NCBI RefSeq assembly: GCF_004300825.1
Contig: NZ_CP036250.1
Coordinates: forward strand, 3,173,001 to 3,237,000
DNA from: Egicoccus halophilus
Lineage (GTDB): Bacteria; Actinomycetota; Nitriliruptoria; Nitriliruptorales; Nitriliruptoraceae
Length of the DNA stretch: 64,000 nt
Direction: 5' to 3'
Part shown: positions 54,203-63,706 of the stretch, piece after piece
How the letters are laid out: each line of letters begins with the position of its first letter
Numbering within the stretch: position 1 is the stretch's first letter
The notes under the pieces: model-generated
What the model was told of the DNA's origin: nothing
Database searches by the model: none
The model's input: only the letters and a program-made list of their open reading frames with translations
Program-made: the position numbers and the translations under genes

Positions 54203-55003
54203 TCAGGCGTTGGCGGGCAGCTCGTCGAGGATCAGTGCCGTTCGCGCGAACAACCCCTGACCGTGGTCGACCCCGTTCTGGTCCGACCACTCGCGGGTCT
54301 CGTCCAGCGCCGCGCGCAGCACCGCGACCGCGTCGGGAGCCGTGGCCCCGTGCTCGGCCAGCGCCGCCGAGGCGACCTTGTCCGGGTCGGTCTCGATCAG
54401 CTCGCGAACGATCCGGTCCGGGTCCGGCTCGTCACGCCAGGCGAGTGCGCACGCGGCGGTGAAGGCCTCGGAGTCGAAGTCACCGTTTGAGGCGATCACG
54501 GCCAGGTGCATCAGGGCCTTCGCCGACAGCCGGTCCTCGTCCGCCACCGCCGCGACCAGCGGGGCGTACGGACCCAGCTCGTCCTCGCCGACCAACGGTG
54601 CGTGCAGGTGCAGGTACTTCACGCGCACCGGCAGGTTCTGGTGGACCTCGAGGTCGTCGGGCACGTCACCGTCCAGCCACTCCTTGAGCGGCTTGGCCTC
54701 GGCCCAGTACGTCTCCGGGTCGGCGGAGGCGCGCAGCGACGCCGGGGCGGCGAGCGTCTTGGCCGGGTCGACCGTGTAGCTGATCAGGCCTCGGCCGTAC
54801 TCGTCGGCGGTGGCCTTGGCGTGGTCGAGCGACAGCCACGCGCTGACCCGCTTGCCGTGGGCGAAGGTGCCCGGCGCGGCCGCGTCGAACTCGCTGGGCG
54901 GGCCGTACAGGCCGGACAGGTCCGCGCGCGTACGCAGGCCGTCCTCCTCGATGAGGGGCAGTCGGCGGGTGGGGGTCAGGTGGTGGACGGCGACGCGGGG
55001 CAC
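54203..55003 (-). CDS. Protein of unknown function (possible ADP-ribosyltransferase-like N terminus)
   Basis: Not recognised. The 266-residue protein opens with VAVHHLTPTRRLPLIEEDGL and then VSAWLSLDHAKA and GLISYTVDP, a spacing that vaguely resembles ART-type folds (His in strand one, a xxxLxxIxxxGL helix, then a second strand). No catalytic Glu could be assigned with confidence. The C-terminal half is acidic, Ala-rich and helical. The GTG at 55001-55003 has CAGGAG ten bases upstream and fits a TACCCT box at 55044-55049. It is divergent from the GNAT gene. Confidence 0.8.
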   Translation of the reverse strand: MPRVAVHHLTPTRRLPLIEEDGLRTRADLSGLYGPPSEFDAAAPGTFAHGKRVSAWLSLDHAKATADEYGRGLISYTVDPAKTLAAPASLRASADPETYWAEAKPLKEWLDGDVPDDLEVHQNLPVRVKYLHLHAPLVGEDELGPYAPLVAAVADEDRLSAKALMHLAVIASNGDFDSEAFTAACALAWRDEPDPDRIVRELIETDPDKVASAALAEHGATAPDAVAVLRAALDETREWSDQNGVDHGQGLFARTALILDELPANA

Positions 55004-55043
55004 GACAGATGCGCTCCTGGCAGGGGCGGGTGACAGCTCCCGC

Positions 55044-55063
55044 AGGGTAGTCGCCCCTAGCAT
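55044..55063. promoter_or_regulatory. Divergent -10 boxes for the unknown gene and the GNAT gene
   Basis: TACCCT on the minus strand (55044-55049) gives a 34-base leader for the gene at 55003. TAGCAT on the plus strand (55058-55063) lies six bases before the GNAT GTG, so that mRNA should be leaderless. Confidence 0.5.
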
Positions 55064-55069
55064 GGTCAC

Positions 55070-56161
55070 GTGTCCGACGACCTGCCCACCCTCGCCCTCC
55101 CGACGCCGCCGGACGGGTTCTCGCTGCGGCGTGCGACCTGGGACGACGTGTTCGCCGTCGCCGGGCTGTACGCGGCGTGCTCGACCGCACGCATCGGCGG
55201 CGCCACGATCCGCCCCGCCGACCTGCGGGTCCGCTGGCTGGAACTGGGCGGCCCGCAGGACGTGCTGCTGGTGGAGCGTCCGGGCGAGGCCGCTCCGCTG
55301 GTCGCGGCGCTCGAGTTCCAGGTCGACGTCGACCCGTGGACCGACGAACTGGACCTGCACGTCGAGGGTGCCGTCCGTCCCGACTGGGAGGGACACGGGC
55401 TGGCGAGCTACCTCCTCGACCACGCCGAGGACCGCGCCCGCCACGAGGCCTGGGCCGCAGGACAGGCGACCGCCGTGCTGCGCACGACCGTCGTCGACGG
55501 CGACGCCCGTGCGCGGGCCTTCTACGCCGCCCGGGGGTTCGTGCCGGTCCGCCACCTGCTCGAGCTGCGCCTGGACCTGCACGCCGCCCCGCCGGCACCC
55601 GACTGGCCCGACGGCGTGCGCTGCCGGCCCTTCGTGCCGGGCCGCGACGACGCCGCCGTGTGGGGCGTCCACCTGGACGCGTTCGCCGACAACCCGGAGT
55701 TCCTGCCCCTCGAGCTCGACGAGTGGGTCGAGTCCCACGTGCGGCGCGACCCGGGGCTCGACCCCTCGCTCGTGCTGGTCGCCGAGGCCGCGCCGGGCCT
55801 GGGCGTCACCGACGACGGCCCCCTCGACCGTCCGAGCGTGATCGGGTTCGCCTGGTGCCGCGCGGGTGCCCAGGGCGCCGCCGAGGAAGGCTGGATCCGC
55901 GACCTCGCGGTCGCCCCGGCCTGGCAGGGCCACGGCGTGGGCATGGCGCTGCTGCGGGCGGCGTTCGCGGCCTTCCGTCAGCGCGGACTCACCGGCGTAC
56001 GCCTCGAGGTGGACGACGTCTCGCTCGACGGAGCGGTGCAGCTCTACCGCCGTGCCGGTATGCGCATCTCCCGGCGGACCGACGTGCTGGAGCAGTTGCT
56101 GGTCGCCGACGCCCCGGTCGACGACCCCGACCCTCCCCCCGAGCTGCCCCCGGCCGCCTGA
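55070..56161 (+). CDS. Two-domain GNAT acetyltransferase
   Basis: Two GNAT folds in tandem (about residues 18-165 and 175-345). The acetyl-CoA loops are GHGLASYLLDHAED in the first and WQGHGVGMALLRAAF in the second. The second copy is more complete (YRRAGM near the end). Tandem GNATs include MshD of mycothiol synthesis, but the exact substrate is unknown. The GTG start is leaderless-type (TAGCAT box six bases upstream). Confidence 0.85.
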   Translation: MSDDLPTLALPTPPDGFSLRRATWDDVFAVAGLYAACSTARIGGATIRPADLRVRWLELGGPQDVLLVERPGEAAPLVAALEFQVDVDPWTDELDLHVEGAVRPDWEGHGLASYLLDHAEDRARHEAWAAGQATAVLRTTVVDGDARARAFYAARGFVPVRHLLELRLDLHAAPPAPDWPDGVRCRPFVPGRDDAAVWGVHLDAFADNPEFLPLELDEWVESHVRRDPGLDPSLVLVAEAAPGLGVTDDGPLDRPSVIGFAWCRAGAQGAAEEGWIRDLAVAPAWQGHGVGMALLRAAFAAFRQRGLTGVRLEVDDVSLDGAVQLYRRAGMRISRRTDVLEQLLVADAPVDDPDPPPELPPAA

Positions 56162-56175
56162 CGCGCTCGCCCGCC

Positions 56176-56193
56176 GCCGGGTTTCCGCCCGGC
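56176..56193. terminator. Short hairpin between the GNAT gene and serB
   Basis: A 6-bp GCCGGG/CCCGGC stem with a six-base TTTCCG loop lies in the 76-base gap between the two converging genes. It could end either transcript. Confidence 0.45.
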
Positions 56194-56237
56194 CCGCGCC
56201 CACCGCCCCCGGCAGCAGGAACCGACGGCAACTCGAC

Positions 56238-57470
56238 TCAGACCGGTGGGGTCCCGGGGACGGGGATGAGGCCGTCACGGACGAGGCCGGGATCCTTCTC
56301 GTCCGCGGCCTCGACCTCCTCGCGCCGGATCCCGAGCAGGAACAGGATCGCGTCGAGGTACGGGACGGACACGGCGGTGTCGGCAGCGTCGCGCACGACG
56401 GGCTTGGCGTTGAAGGCGATCCCGAGCCCGGCGGTGGCGAGCATGTCGAGGTCGTTGGCGCCGTCGCCCACGGCCACGGTCTGCTCGAGCGGGATGTGCT
56501 CGGCCTCGGCGATGCGGCGCAGGACGGCCGCCTTGCCCGCACGGTCGACGACCTGGCCCACGACCCGTCCGGTGAGCACGCCGTCGACGATCTCGAGCTC
56601 GTTGGCGACGGCGTGGTCGAGGTCGAGGTCGCGGGCGAGTTCGTCGGTGACCGCCGTGAAGCCACCGGAGACGATCGCGACGGTGTAGCCGAGCCGCTTG
56701 AGGGTGCGCACGAAGGTCCGCGCGCCCGGGGTGAGTCGGAGCCGGTCGCGGACCTCGCCCAAAGCGGCGACGGGCGTTCCTGCCAGCTTCGCGACCCGTT
56801 CGCGCAGCGAGGCCTCGAAGTCGAGTTCCCCGTTCATCGCCCGCGCGGTGATGTCGGCGACCTCCTGCGCGCAGCCGGCGATGTCGGCGAGCAGCTCGAT
56901 GACCTCGTCCTGGATGAGCGTGGAGTCGACGTCCATGATCACCAGGCGCTTGGCTCGCCGTTCGAGGCTCTCGCGCTGGATGGCGACGTCCACGCCGTGC
57001 CGTCGGGAGGCGGCCACGAGTGCGTGCCGCATCGTCTCGACGTCGCCGTCGACGACCACGAACTCGTAGGACACGACCGGGTAGCGCGACAGCCGCAGGA
57101 TGCGGTCGATGTTCCCGCCGCCCTCGGCGATGGCGCCGGTCACGCCGGCCAGCGCCGCCGGCAGCAGCGTCTGTCCGATCACGGTGACCACGAAGCGTGG
57201 CTTGGTGGCCCGCTGCGAGGCCTCCTCGACCACCTCGAAGTCGAGTTGGAAGCCCTGTTCCCAACCGTGGAACAACAGGTCCTTGAGCGCGTTGTCCCCG
57301 GTGCTGACGCCGATCAGCAGGTCGAGGGTGAGGCGTTCGCGGACGACGACCTGCTCCATGTCGTAGAGGTGGGCACCGGTGTCGGCGAGCACCCCGAGCA
57401 GCCCCGTCGTGATGCCGGGGCGGTCGCGCCCCGTGCAGCGCACCAGGATCGTCCGAAGCGAGTCGTCCAT
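56238..57470 (-). CDS. serB: Phosphoserine phosphatase with N-terminal ACT domains
   Basis: SerB removes phosphate from L-phosphoserine, the last step of serine synthesis. The N-terminal ~160 residues are ACT-type (RPGITTGLLGVLADTGAHLYDMEQ), a likely serine sensor as in Mycobacterium SerB2. The HAD domain has nucleophile motif DVDSTL (DxDxT) and the later GDGANDLDML. Length 410. The ATG is seven bases after a TAGGCT box, so the mRNA is leaderless. Confidence 0.95.
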   Translation of the reverse strand: MDDSLRTILVRCTGRDRPGITTGLLGVLADTGAHLYDMEQVVVRERLTLDLLIGVSTGDNALKDLLFHGWEQGFQLDFEVVEEASQRATKPRFVVTVIGQTLLPAALAGVTGAIAEGGGNIDRILRLSRYPVVSYEFVVVDGDVETMRHALVAASRRHGVDVAIQRESLERRAKRLVIMDVDSTLIQDEVIELLADIAGCAQEVADITARAMNGELDFEASLRERVAKLAGTPVAALGEVRDRLRLTPGARTFVRTLKRLGYTVAIVSGGFTAVTDELARDLDLDHAVANELEIVDGVLTGRVVGQVVDRAGKAAVLRRIAEAEHIPLEQTVAVGDGANDLDMLATAGLGIAFNAKPVVRDAADTAVSVPYLDAILFLLGIRREEVEAADEKDPGLVRDGLIPVPGTPPV

Positions 57471-57477
57471 CGCGGGA

Positions 57478-57483
57478 AGCCTA
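57478..57483 (-). promoter_or_regulatory. -10 box (TAGGCT) of leaderless serB
   Basis: The minus strand reads TAGGCT, with seven bases to the serB ATG. Confidence 0.55.
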
Positions 57484-57562
57484 CCGAGCGTCCGTCGACC
57501 TACCCTCCGGGCCCGACGCGCGCTCGCGCGGCAGAAGGTCCGCGACCGACAGGGAGGGGCCC

Positions 57563-58741
57563 ATGGCCACCAGCAACCCGGCGCTCGACGAACTCGGCGG
57601 TTATCCGTTGGCGCGCCTGCAGGAGCTGGCCAACGCCCTGCGGGCCGACGGCGGGGTGCTGGCCGACTTCGCCATCGGCGATCCCGACGAGCCGACGCCG
57701 CCGTTCATCCGCGACGCGCTCGTCGACGCCGTGGGGCCGGTCAGCCGCTACCCCACCGCGGCCGGCCAACCGGCGTTGCGGACCGCGGTCGCCGGTTGGT
57801 TGCGCTCCCGCCACGGCGTCGAGGTGGACCCCGACGTGCACGTGCTGCCCTCGGCGGGCAGCAAGGAAGCCATCTTCCACCTCCCCCTGGCCGTGCTGGA
57901 CCCGCACGGCGCGCGCCGTGGGGTGGTGTGGGGCGATCCGGGGTATCCGGTCTACGGCCGGGGCGCGCTGTTCGCCGGCGGCGTCTCCGACCCGGTGACG
58001 CTCACGGCCGCGGACGGTTGGCGGCTCGACCTCGGCACGCTCGACGCGGACCGCCTGCGGGCGGCGTGCCTCGCCTGGGTCAACTACCCCCACAACCCGA
58101 CCGGGGCGAGCGTCGACGTCGACTACTACCGCGACCAGGTGGCGCACGCGCGGGAGCACGGCCTGCTGCTGGCCTCCGACGAGTGCTACCAGGAGATCTG
58201 GTTCGGCGAACGTCCCCCGCCGAGCGTGCTGGAAGCCTGCGACGGGGACTTCACCGACGTGTTGGCGTTCGTGTCGCTGTCCAAGCGCTCCGGGATGACC
58301 GGCTACCGCTCGGGCGCGATCGTGGGCGATCCGGAGCTGATCCGCCGGCTGCGCCTGCTGCGCCCGAACATCGGTACGGCGTCGCCGGACTTCGTGCAGG
58401 TCGCGGCCACGACGGCGTGGCGCGACCAGACCCACGTCGACGCACGCCGGGCCGTGTTCGCCGCCAAGCGCGACGTGGTGCTCGGCTTCCTGCGGGACGC
58501 AGGTATCGAGATCAGCGGGTCGGAGGCGACGTTCTACGTGTGGTTCCGGGCGCCGGGCGGAGACGATGCCGCCTACGCCGAGGCGCTGCTGGCCGAGCGC
58601 ATCGTCGCCTCCCCCGGCCGCGCGTTCGGTCCGGCCGGGGCCGGCTGGCTGCGCCTGGCCCTGGTCCCGACGGTGCAGGGCTGCCGCGAGGCCGTCGACC
58701 GGTGGGCCGCGGCGATCGACGCCGGCCGCCTGCCCGTCTGA
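57563..58741 (+). CDS. dapC: Aminotransferase, DapC-like (succinyldiaminopimelate aminotransferase)
   Basis: A 392-residue class I/II PLP aminotransferase. PLP-binding Lys is in VSLSKRSGMTGYRSG; the Asn-Pro-Thr-Gly block is NYPHNPTGASVD; LPSAGSKEAIFHLPLAVLDP is the cofactor-phosphate loop of the DapC/LL-DAP subfamily. Given dapD and dapE three kilobases away, the likely role is making N-succinyl-LL-diaminopimelate. The ATG has GGGAGG about six to seven bases upstream. It converges on DUF368 with two bases between. Confidence 0.83.
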   Translation: MATSNPALDELGGYPLARLQELANALRADGGVLADFAIGDPDEPTPPFIRDALVDAVGPVSRYPTAAGQPALRTAVAGWLRSRHGVEVDPDVHVLPSAGSKEAIFHLPLAVLDPHGARRGVVWGDPGYPVYGRGALFAGGVSDPVTLTAADGWRLDLGTLDADRLRAACLAWVNYPHNPTGASVDVDYYRDQVAHAREHGLLLASDECYQEIWFGERPPPSVLEACDGDFTDVLAFVSLSKRSGMTGYRSGAIVGDPELIRRLRLLRPNIGTASPDFVQVAATTAWRDQTHVDARRAVFAAKRDVVLGFLRDAGIEISGSEATFYVWFRAPGGDDAAYAEALLAERIVASPGRAFGPAGAGWLRLALVPTVQGCREAVDRWAAAIDAGRLPV

Positions 58742-58743
58742 GC

Positions 58744-59802
58744 TCAGGTGTCCGCAGCGACGCGCCGGGCGAGGGCGCCGAAGAGGAGCACGGTCAGGAA
58801 GGCACCCACGGCGAGGCCGGCGGTCAGCGGCAGGTCGGCAGCGACGGGCGCCCCGATGGCGGGATCCCCCACGCCGGTGGCCGACGGCCACGGCCACAGC
58901 ACCCGCGCAGAGCCGACCATCAGCCCGATCAGCCCGGCCAGGACGGCGTCGTGGTGACGACGCAGCAGCCAGTGCAGCAGGGTGGAGAAGGCGGCGAGGC
59001 CGACGACACCGCCGGCGGCGACCGCCAGCAGCGGCACCGGGTCGCGGGCACTGACCGCGCCGATGACGGGCTGATAGACGCCGAGGAGCACGAGCAGGAA
59101 CGATCCGGAGACACCGGGCAGGATCATCGCGCAGATCGCGATCGAGCCGCACAGGAACAGGTAGGCCACGGACGGCTCGGCGACGACGCCGGCGGTGAAC
59201 CCGAGACCGACCGCCGTGGCCACCGCGACGGCGAGGCCGAGCAGTGCGTGCATCGCGGACGGGGCGCGGATCTCCCGGAAGGCCAGCACCGTGGCGCCGA
59301 GCACCAGCCCGAGGAACACTGCCGAGAGTTGCACGGGACGCTGCTCGAGCAGCCGTTCGAGGGTGGCGGACAGCAGGGCGATCGCGCCGAGGATGCCGAC
59401 CAGCAGGCTGACGACGAACCCCCATTCGATGGAGGTGAACGTCCGACCGGCCGCGGGCAGCTTCCCCCGCAGCAGCAGCGACAGGACCCCGGCGCCCTGG
59501 CGGACGTTGTCGATCAGCCGCTGGTAGATGCCCGTGACGAGCGCGACGGTGCCGCCCGAGAAGCCCGGGACGATGTCGGCCGAGCCCATGCCGAAGCCGA
59601 TCAGCCCGATGGCGGCGAACTCGAACGGCCGACGTGGCGCGGTGTCGTCCCCGGCCGCCGGTGGCGGGGGCACGACGTTGCCGTCGGCGTCCGGGAGCGG
59701 CCCGAGGCCGTCGTCGGTGTCGGTGTCGGGCGGGGTGACTTCGTCCACGGTCGGTCCGGGCGCGTGAGCGGGCAGGCGGCGTCGCGCCGGTCGGGCCGGC
59801 AC
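58744..59802 (-). CDS. DUF368 membrane protein (PopT-like undecaprenyl-phosphate carrier)
   Basis: A 352-residue integral membrane protein with eight or more hydrophobic segments and the DUF368 signature GFGMGSADIVPGFSGGT near residue 70. In Vibrio the DUF368 protein PopT recycles undecaprenyl phosphate across the membrane (family knowledge). The first ~60 residues are acidic and disordered. The GTG at 59802 is chosen because a TAGCGT box lies nine bases upstream; a GTG 18 codons in is an alternative. Position among dap genes fits a cell-wall role. Confidence 0.9.
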   Translation of the reverse strand: MPARPARRRLPAHAPGPTVDEVTPPDTDTDDGLGPLPDADGNVVPPPPAAGDDTAPRRPFEFAAIGLIGFGMGSADIVPGFSGGTVALVTGIYQRLIDNVRQGAGVLSLLLRGKLPAAGRTFTSIEWGFVVSLLVGILGAIALLSATLERLLEQRPVQLSAVFLGLVLGATVLAFREIRAPSAMHALLGLAVAVATAVGLGFTAGVVAEPSVAYLFLCGSIAICAMILPGVSGSFLLVLLGVYQPVIGAVSARDPVPLLAVAAGGVVGLAAFSTLLHWLLRRHHDAVLAGLIGLMVGSARVLWPWPSATGVGDPAIGAPVAADLPLTAGLAVGAFLTVLLFGALARRVAADT

Positions 59803-59811
59803 GACCGCTGC

Positions 59812-59817
59812 ACGCTA
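59812..59817 (-). promoter_or_regulatory. -10 box (TAGCGT) of DUF368
   Basis: The minus strand reads TAGCGT, nine bases before the DUF368 GTG, again leaderless-type. Confidence 0.5.
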
Positions 59818-59836
59818 CCGGGGGCGCTCCGGGACG

Positions 59837-60598
59837 TCAGCCGGGCCAGGCGCCGCGAGCGCGCAGGACCTCGCGCAGGTCGCGGGTGCGGTCGCTGATC
59901 AGTCCGTCGACGCCCAGGTCGAGCAGTCGGTGCATCTCGGCCGGCTCGTTGACCGTCCAGACGTGCACCGGCAGGCCGGACCAGTGGGCGGCCGCGACGA
60001 ACCGCCGGTCGACGACCGGCACGCGACCGGAACGGACCGGGACCTGCAGCACGTCGGCGTGCAACGGCACCCGCCGGCCCAGTCGGCACCACGACGCCCG
60101 GCGCAGCCGCCGGACCTCGTCAGGTCCGGCCGAGGTGCACAGCCGCTCCCCCAGGGCCGCCCGTGCCCGGGCCAGTCGGTCGTCGGAGAACGAACCGAGA
60201 CACAACCGCTGCAGCAGGTCGTCGTCGCCACGCAGGCGTGCGACGAGCGGGTCGACCGCCAAGTCGTCCTTCACGTCGACGATCCAGCGCACCTGCGGGA
60301 AGGCGGCCATCGCCTCGTCGAAGCTGGCGACCGGTTCCCGGCTGGAGATCCGGGCGCGTGACACCTCGACCCAGTCGAGCCCGGCGATCGCCCCGACGGT
60401 GTCGGTGACCCGGTCCAGCGTCGGGTCGTGGTGCAGGACCGGTACCCCGTCGCGCGAGACGTGCACGTCGGTCTCCAGGCAGCGGTAGCCGAGGGCGACG
60501 GCGTCCTCGAACGCGGCCAGGCTGTTCTCCGCACCCACGTGGTCCCCGCCGCGGTGGGCGACGGCGACGGGCAGGTCGTCGAGGAAGGGATGCCGCAC
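59837..60598 (-). CDS. Glycerophosphodiester phosphodiesterase
   Basis: A TIM-barrel metal enzyme that hydrolyses glycerophosphodiesters to glycerol 3-phosphate and an alcohol. The GDPD signature is clear: [50 protein letters not shown], and WTVNEPAEM near the end. Length 253, no signal peptide, so cytoplasmic. The GTG at 60596-60598 has AAGGAGG ten bases upstream. It could recycle phospholipid headgroups or wall teichoic material; which is unknown. Confidence 0.92.
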   Translation of the reverse strand: MRHPFLDDLPVAVAHRGGDHVGAENSLAAFEDAVALGYRCLETDVHVSRDGVPVLHHDPTLDRVTDTVGAIAGLDWVEVSRARISSREPVASFDEAMAAFPQVRWIVDVKDDLAVDPLVARLRGDDDLLQRLCLGSFSDDRLARARAALGERLCTSAGPDEVRRLRRASWCRLGRRVPLHADVLQVPVRSGRVPVVDRRFVAAAHWSGLPVHVWTVNEPAEMHRLLDLGVDGLISDRTRDLREVLRARGAWPG

Positions 60599-60684
60599 GC
60601 GCGGGGTGCCTCCTTGCGGTCGTCGCGAACCGTCGCTGCTGCCACTCGGTCGGGCTTGGCCCGGAGGCAGTCTGACACAGCCGT

Positions 60685-60690
60685 TAGGCT
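60685..60690 (+). promoter_or_regulatory. Putative -10 box (TAGGCT) for dapD-dapE-comB
   Basis: TAGGCT lies about 75 bases before the dapD start and would give a leader of about 68 bases. Confidence 0.45.
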
Positions 60691-60764
60691 CGGCCCGACC
60701 CGCCCCACGCCCCACCCGGACCCGGTCCCACCCTGCTCCCGACCCGAGACCGCGAGGACCCCGC

Positions 60765-61823
60765 ATGACGACGATCGCCGCCTTCGGCATCGGCCTGGCC
60801 ACCATCTCGACCGCCGGTGAGGGCACCAAGGTGCTCGACACCTGGTACCCGCTGGTCAAGCTCGGCGACGCCCCGACGGCGGCGGCCGCGCTGGCGGCCG
60901 CCGTCGGCCACGAGGGCGGTGCCGGCACCGTCGTGCTCGACGACGCCACCGCGGAGGCGGTGACCGGGCAGCAGACCGTCTCCGACGCGGTGCGCAACGC
61001 CGTCGCGGCGGCCTCGGTGACCCCGCCGGTCGACACCCGCACGCAGCGACGTGCCGTGGTGACCTTCCTGGAGTCGCTCGAGGCACCCCCGGTGGACGCC
61101 TCCGACGTCTACCTGCGGCTGCACCTGCTCTCGCACCGGCTCGTGCGTCCGCACGACGCCTCGCTCGAGGGTGCGTTCGGGCTGCTCAACAACGTGGTGT
61201 GGACCGACCTCGGCCCGTGCGACCCGGACGGGTTCACCGATCTGCGGTTGTCGCTCGAGGCCCGCGGCCACCGGGTCCGGGTGAGCAGCGTGGACAAGTT
61301 CCCGCGCATGACCGACTACGTCGTGCCCTCCGGGGTGCGGATCGGTGACGCCGACCGGGTCCGGCTCGGCGCCCACCTCGCCGCAGGCACCACCGTGATG
61401 CACGAAGGCTTCGTCAACTTCAACGCCGGCACGCTCGGCGCGTCGATGGTCGAGGGGCGCATCTCCGCCGGGGTCGTGCTCGGCGACGGTTCCGACCTCG
61501 GCGGCAGCGCCTCGGTGATGGGCACGCTCTCGGGCGGCGGCAAGGAGGTCATCTCGATCGGTGAACAGTGCCTGATCGGCGCGAACGCCGGCATCGGGAT
61601 CTCGCTCGGTGACCGGTGCGTCGTCGAGGCCGGGCTGTACGTGACCGCCGGCACCAAGGTCACCCTCCCCGACGGGTCGGTGGTCAAGGCCAAGGAGTTG
61701 TCCGGTCAGGACGGCCTGCTGTTCCTGCGCGACTCGGTCACCGGCGCCGTGCTGGTCCGGCAGCGCGCGGGCGAGTCGGCCGACTGGGGCGGGCTCAACG
61801 CCGCCCTGCACGCCAACGACTGA
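60765..61823 (+). CDS. dapD: Tetrahydrodipicolinate N-succinyltransferase
   Basis: DapD succinylates tetrahydrodipicolinate in the succinylase branch of lysine/diaminopimelate synthesis. The left-handed beta-helix repeats run from about residue 190 ([39 protein letters not shown]) to [38 protein letters not shown]. Length 352 is the long actinobacterial form. The ATG has GAGG seven bases upstream. dapE starts nine bases after its stop region. Confidence 0.95.
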   Translation: MTTIAAFGIGLATISTAGEGTKVLDTWYPLVKLGDAPTAAAALAAAVGHEGGAGTVVLDDATAEAVTGQQTVSDAVRNAVAAASVTPPVDTRTQRRAVVTFLESLEAPPVDASDVYLRLHLLSHRLVRPHDASLEGAFGLLNNVVWTDLGPCDPDGFTDLRLSLEARGHRVRVSSVDKFPRMTDYVVPSGVRIGDADRVRLGAHLAAGTTVMHEGFVNFNAGTLGASMVEGRISAGVVLGDGSDLGGSASVMGTLSGGGKEVISIGEQCLIGANAGIGISLGDRCVVEAGLYVTAGTKVTLPDGSVVKAKELSGQDGLLFLRDSVTGAVLVRQRAGESADWGGLNAALHAND

Positions 61824-61831
61824 GGCCGACG

Positions 61832-62983
61832 ATGAGCGCCGGCACCGGCACCGACCTGTCCGCCTCCACCCGCGACGACCTCGTCGGCCGCCTGCTCGAG
61901 CACTGTGCGCAGGTGTGCACGACCGGCGACGAGGGACCGATCGCCGACACGGTGGTGGCCCGCTACACCGAGCTCGGGGAGGAGGTCCTGCGCGTCGGGC
62001 ACTCGGTGGTCGTCGACGGCCGCCGGGGCGAGCCGGCACGACCGTTGGTGCTGCTCGTCGGCCACCTCGACGTGGTCCCGCCCACCGACGCCGACCTCGA
62101 ACCCCGCGTCGAGTCCCGCGACGGGGCCGAGGTGGTCGTGGCGCGCGGCGCGTCGGACATGAAGGCCGGCAACGTGCTCGCGATGGCGGCCTTCGAGGAC
62201 CACGACCTGCGCGAGGCGTCGCCCTACGACCTGGCGCTGGTGCTCTACGCCGGTGAGGAGGGTGCGGCCGACGCCAACGAGTTGCGCGAGGTGCTCGCCG
62301 AGGTGCCCTGGCTGCGCGGGGCGGCGTTGGCGATCGTGCTCGAGCCGACCGACGGCGAGGTACAGCTCGGCTGCCTCGGCGGCCTGCACGCGGTGCTGAC
62401 CTTCGAGGGGCAGCAGGCCCACTCCGCCCGCCCCTGGCACGGCCGCAACGCGCTCACCATGGCCGGGGAGTTCCTGGCCGAGCTCGACCGTGACCACGTG
62501 CGCGACGTGGAGGTCGACGGCATCGCCTACCGCGACGTCTGGTCGGCGACCCAGGCCTGGACCCCTGGGCTCGAGCCCGGTCCGCGTCCGGCGTCGTCCC
62601 CGGTCCGCAACGTGGTCCCGGGCACATTCATGGTGAACGTCAATTTCCGCTTCGCCCCGTCGCGCGGGGTCGAGCAGGCCGAGGCGGAGCTGCGGGAGCG
62701 GGTCGACGGACGCGCGTCGGTGGAGGTCGTCGACCGCTCCCCCGAGGCGCCGCCGCGGCTCTCGGACCCGATCGTCCAGGCCTTCGTCCGCCGTGTCGAC
62801 GCGCCGGTGGCGGCCAAGCAGGCCTGGACCGACGTGGCCCGCTTCGCCGAGGTCGGGGTCCCGGCACTCAACTACGGGCCCGGACTGACCGGGCAGGCCC
62901 ACCAGCGCGGCGAGTACGTGCCCGTCGACGCGCTGGTGGCGGCCGACGTGCGCCTGCGGGCGTTCCTGCAGGCCCCGGCATGA
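61832..62983 (+). CDS. dapE: Succinyl-diaminopimelate desuccinylase
   Basis: DapE, an M20-family zinc peptidase, frees LL-diaminopimelate from its succinyl group. Metal ligands are in GHLDVVPP, GASDMKAGN and YAGEEGA, and the dimerisation domain covers about residues 185-300. Length 383. The ATG has GAGG six bases upstream; its stop overlaps the comB start by four bases. Confidence 0.95.
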   Translation: MSAGTGTDLSASTRDDLVGRLLEHCAQVCTTGDEGPIADTVVARYTELGEEVLRVGHSVVVDGRRGEPARPLVLLVGHLDVVPPTDADLEPRVESRDGAEVVVARGASDMKAGNVLAMAAFEDHDLREASPYDLALVLYAGEEGAADANELREVLAEVPWLRGAALAIVLEPTDGEVQLGCLGGLHAVLTFEGQQAHSARPWHGRNALTMAGEFLAELDRDHVRDVEVDGIAYRDVWSATQAWTPGLEPGPRPASSPVRNVVPGTFMVNVNFRFAPSRGVEQAEAELRERVDGRASVEVVDRSPEAPPRLSDPIVQAFVRRVDAPVAAKQAWTDVARFAEVGVPALNYGPGLTGQAHQRGEYVPVDALVAADVRLRAFLQAPA

Positions 62984-63675
62984 CGCGGGCCCGCTTCGTC
63001 GACCTCGACGCCGCGGCCCCCGACGACGCCGTGGTCGTGATCGACGTGCTACGCGCCTTCACGACGGTGCCCTGGGCACTGCACCGCGGCGTGACCCGGG
63101 TGTTGGCGGTCGACACGCCGCAGCGGGCACGGGCGTTGCGGAACCGTCCCGAGCTCGGCGAGGTGGTCCTCGCCGGCGAGGAGGGCGGCCGGCCGTTGGA
63201 CGGCTTCGACCTGGGCAACTCGCCCAGCGAGGTGTCCCGGACGGACCTGACCGGCCGCACCCTGGTGCACCGCACGTCCGCCGGGACCCAGGGACTGTGG
63301 CGCTGTCAGGACAGCCCGCTGCTGTTCGCCGCGTCGTTCGTCACGGCCGGGGCGACCGCCCGACGGTTGCGTGCCGCTGGCGTCGGACAGGTCACCTACG
63401 TCGTGACCGGCGCGTCGCTGGGACGCGACGGTGACGAGGACCTCGCCGCGGCCGAACTGATCGCCGCGCGGGTCGCCGGCGACGACCCCGATCCGCGCCC
63501 CTTCCTCGCCCGGGTGCCCACCAGCGACGCCGGTCGCCGCTTCGTCGACCCGCAGGGCCCCGACTGGCTGCCCGCCGTCGACGTCGAGCTGGCCTGCGAG
63601 CTCGACCGCTTCGACCTGGCCCTGCTCGCCCGTCCGGCCGCCGATCTGGCGGCGATCGAGGTGGGCGCCGGCTAG
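62980..63675 (+). CDS. 2-phosphosulfolactate phosphatase family protein (ComB-like)
   Basis: ComB of methanogens removes phosphate from 2-phosphosulfolactate; bacterial members are common but their role is unclear. The family pattern is VVVIDVLRAFTT at the N terminus, GFDLGNSPSE and HRTSAGTQGLW in the middle and LAAAELIAARVAGDDPDP. Length 231. The ATG overlaps the dapE stop (ATGA), so it is coexpressed with dapDE. A true sulfolactate role is not implied. Confidence 0.88.
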   Translation: MTRARFVDLDAAAPDDAVVVIDVLRAFTTVPWALHRGVTRVLAVDTPQRARALRNRPELGEVVLAGEEGGRPLDGFDLGNSPSEVSRTDLTGRTLVHRTSAGTQGLWRCQDSPLLFAASFVTAGATARRLRAAGVGQVTYVVTGASLGRDGDEDLAAAELIAARVAGDDPDPRPFLARVPTSDAGRRFVDPQGPDWLPAVDVELACELDRFDLALLARPAADLAAIEVGAG

Positions 63676-63706
63676 ACCTGCCCCCGTGGCGGCGAGAGGT
63701 GGGGCG

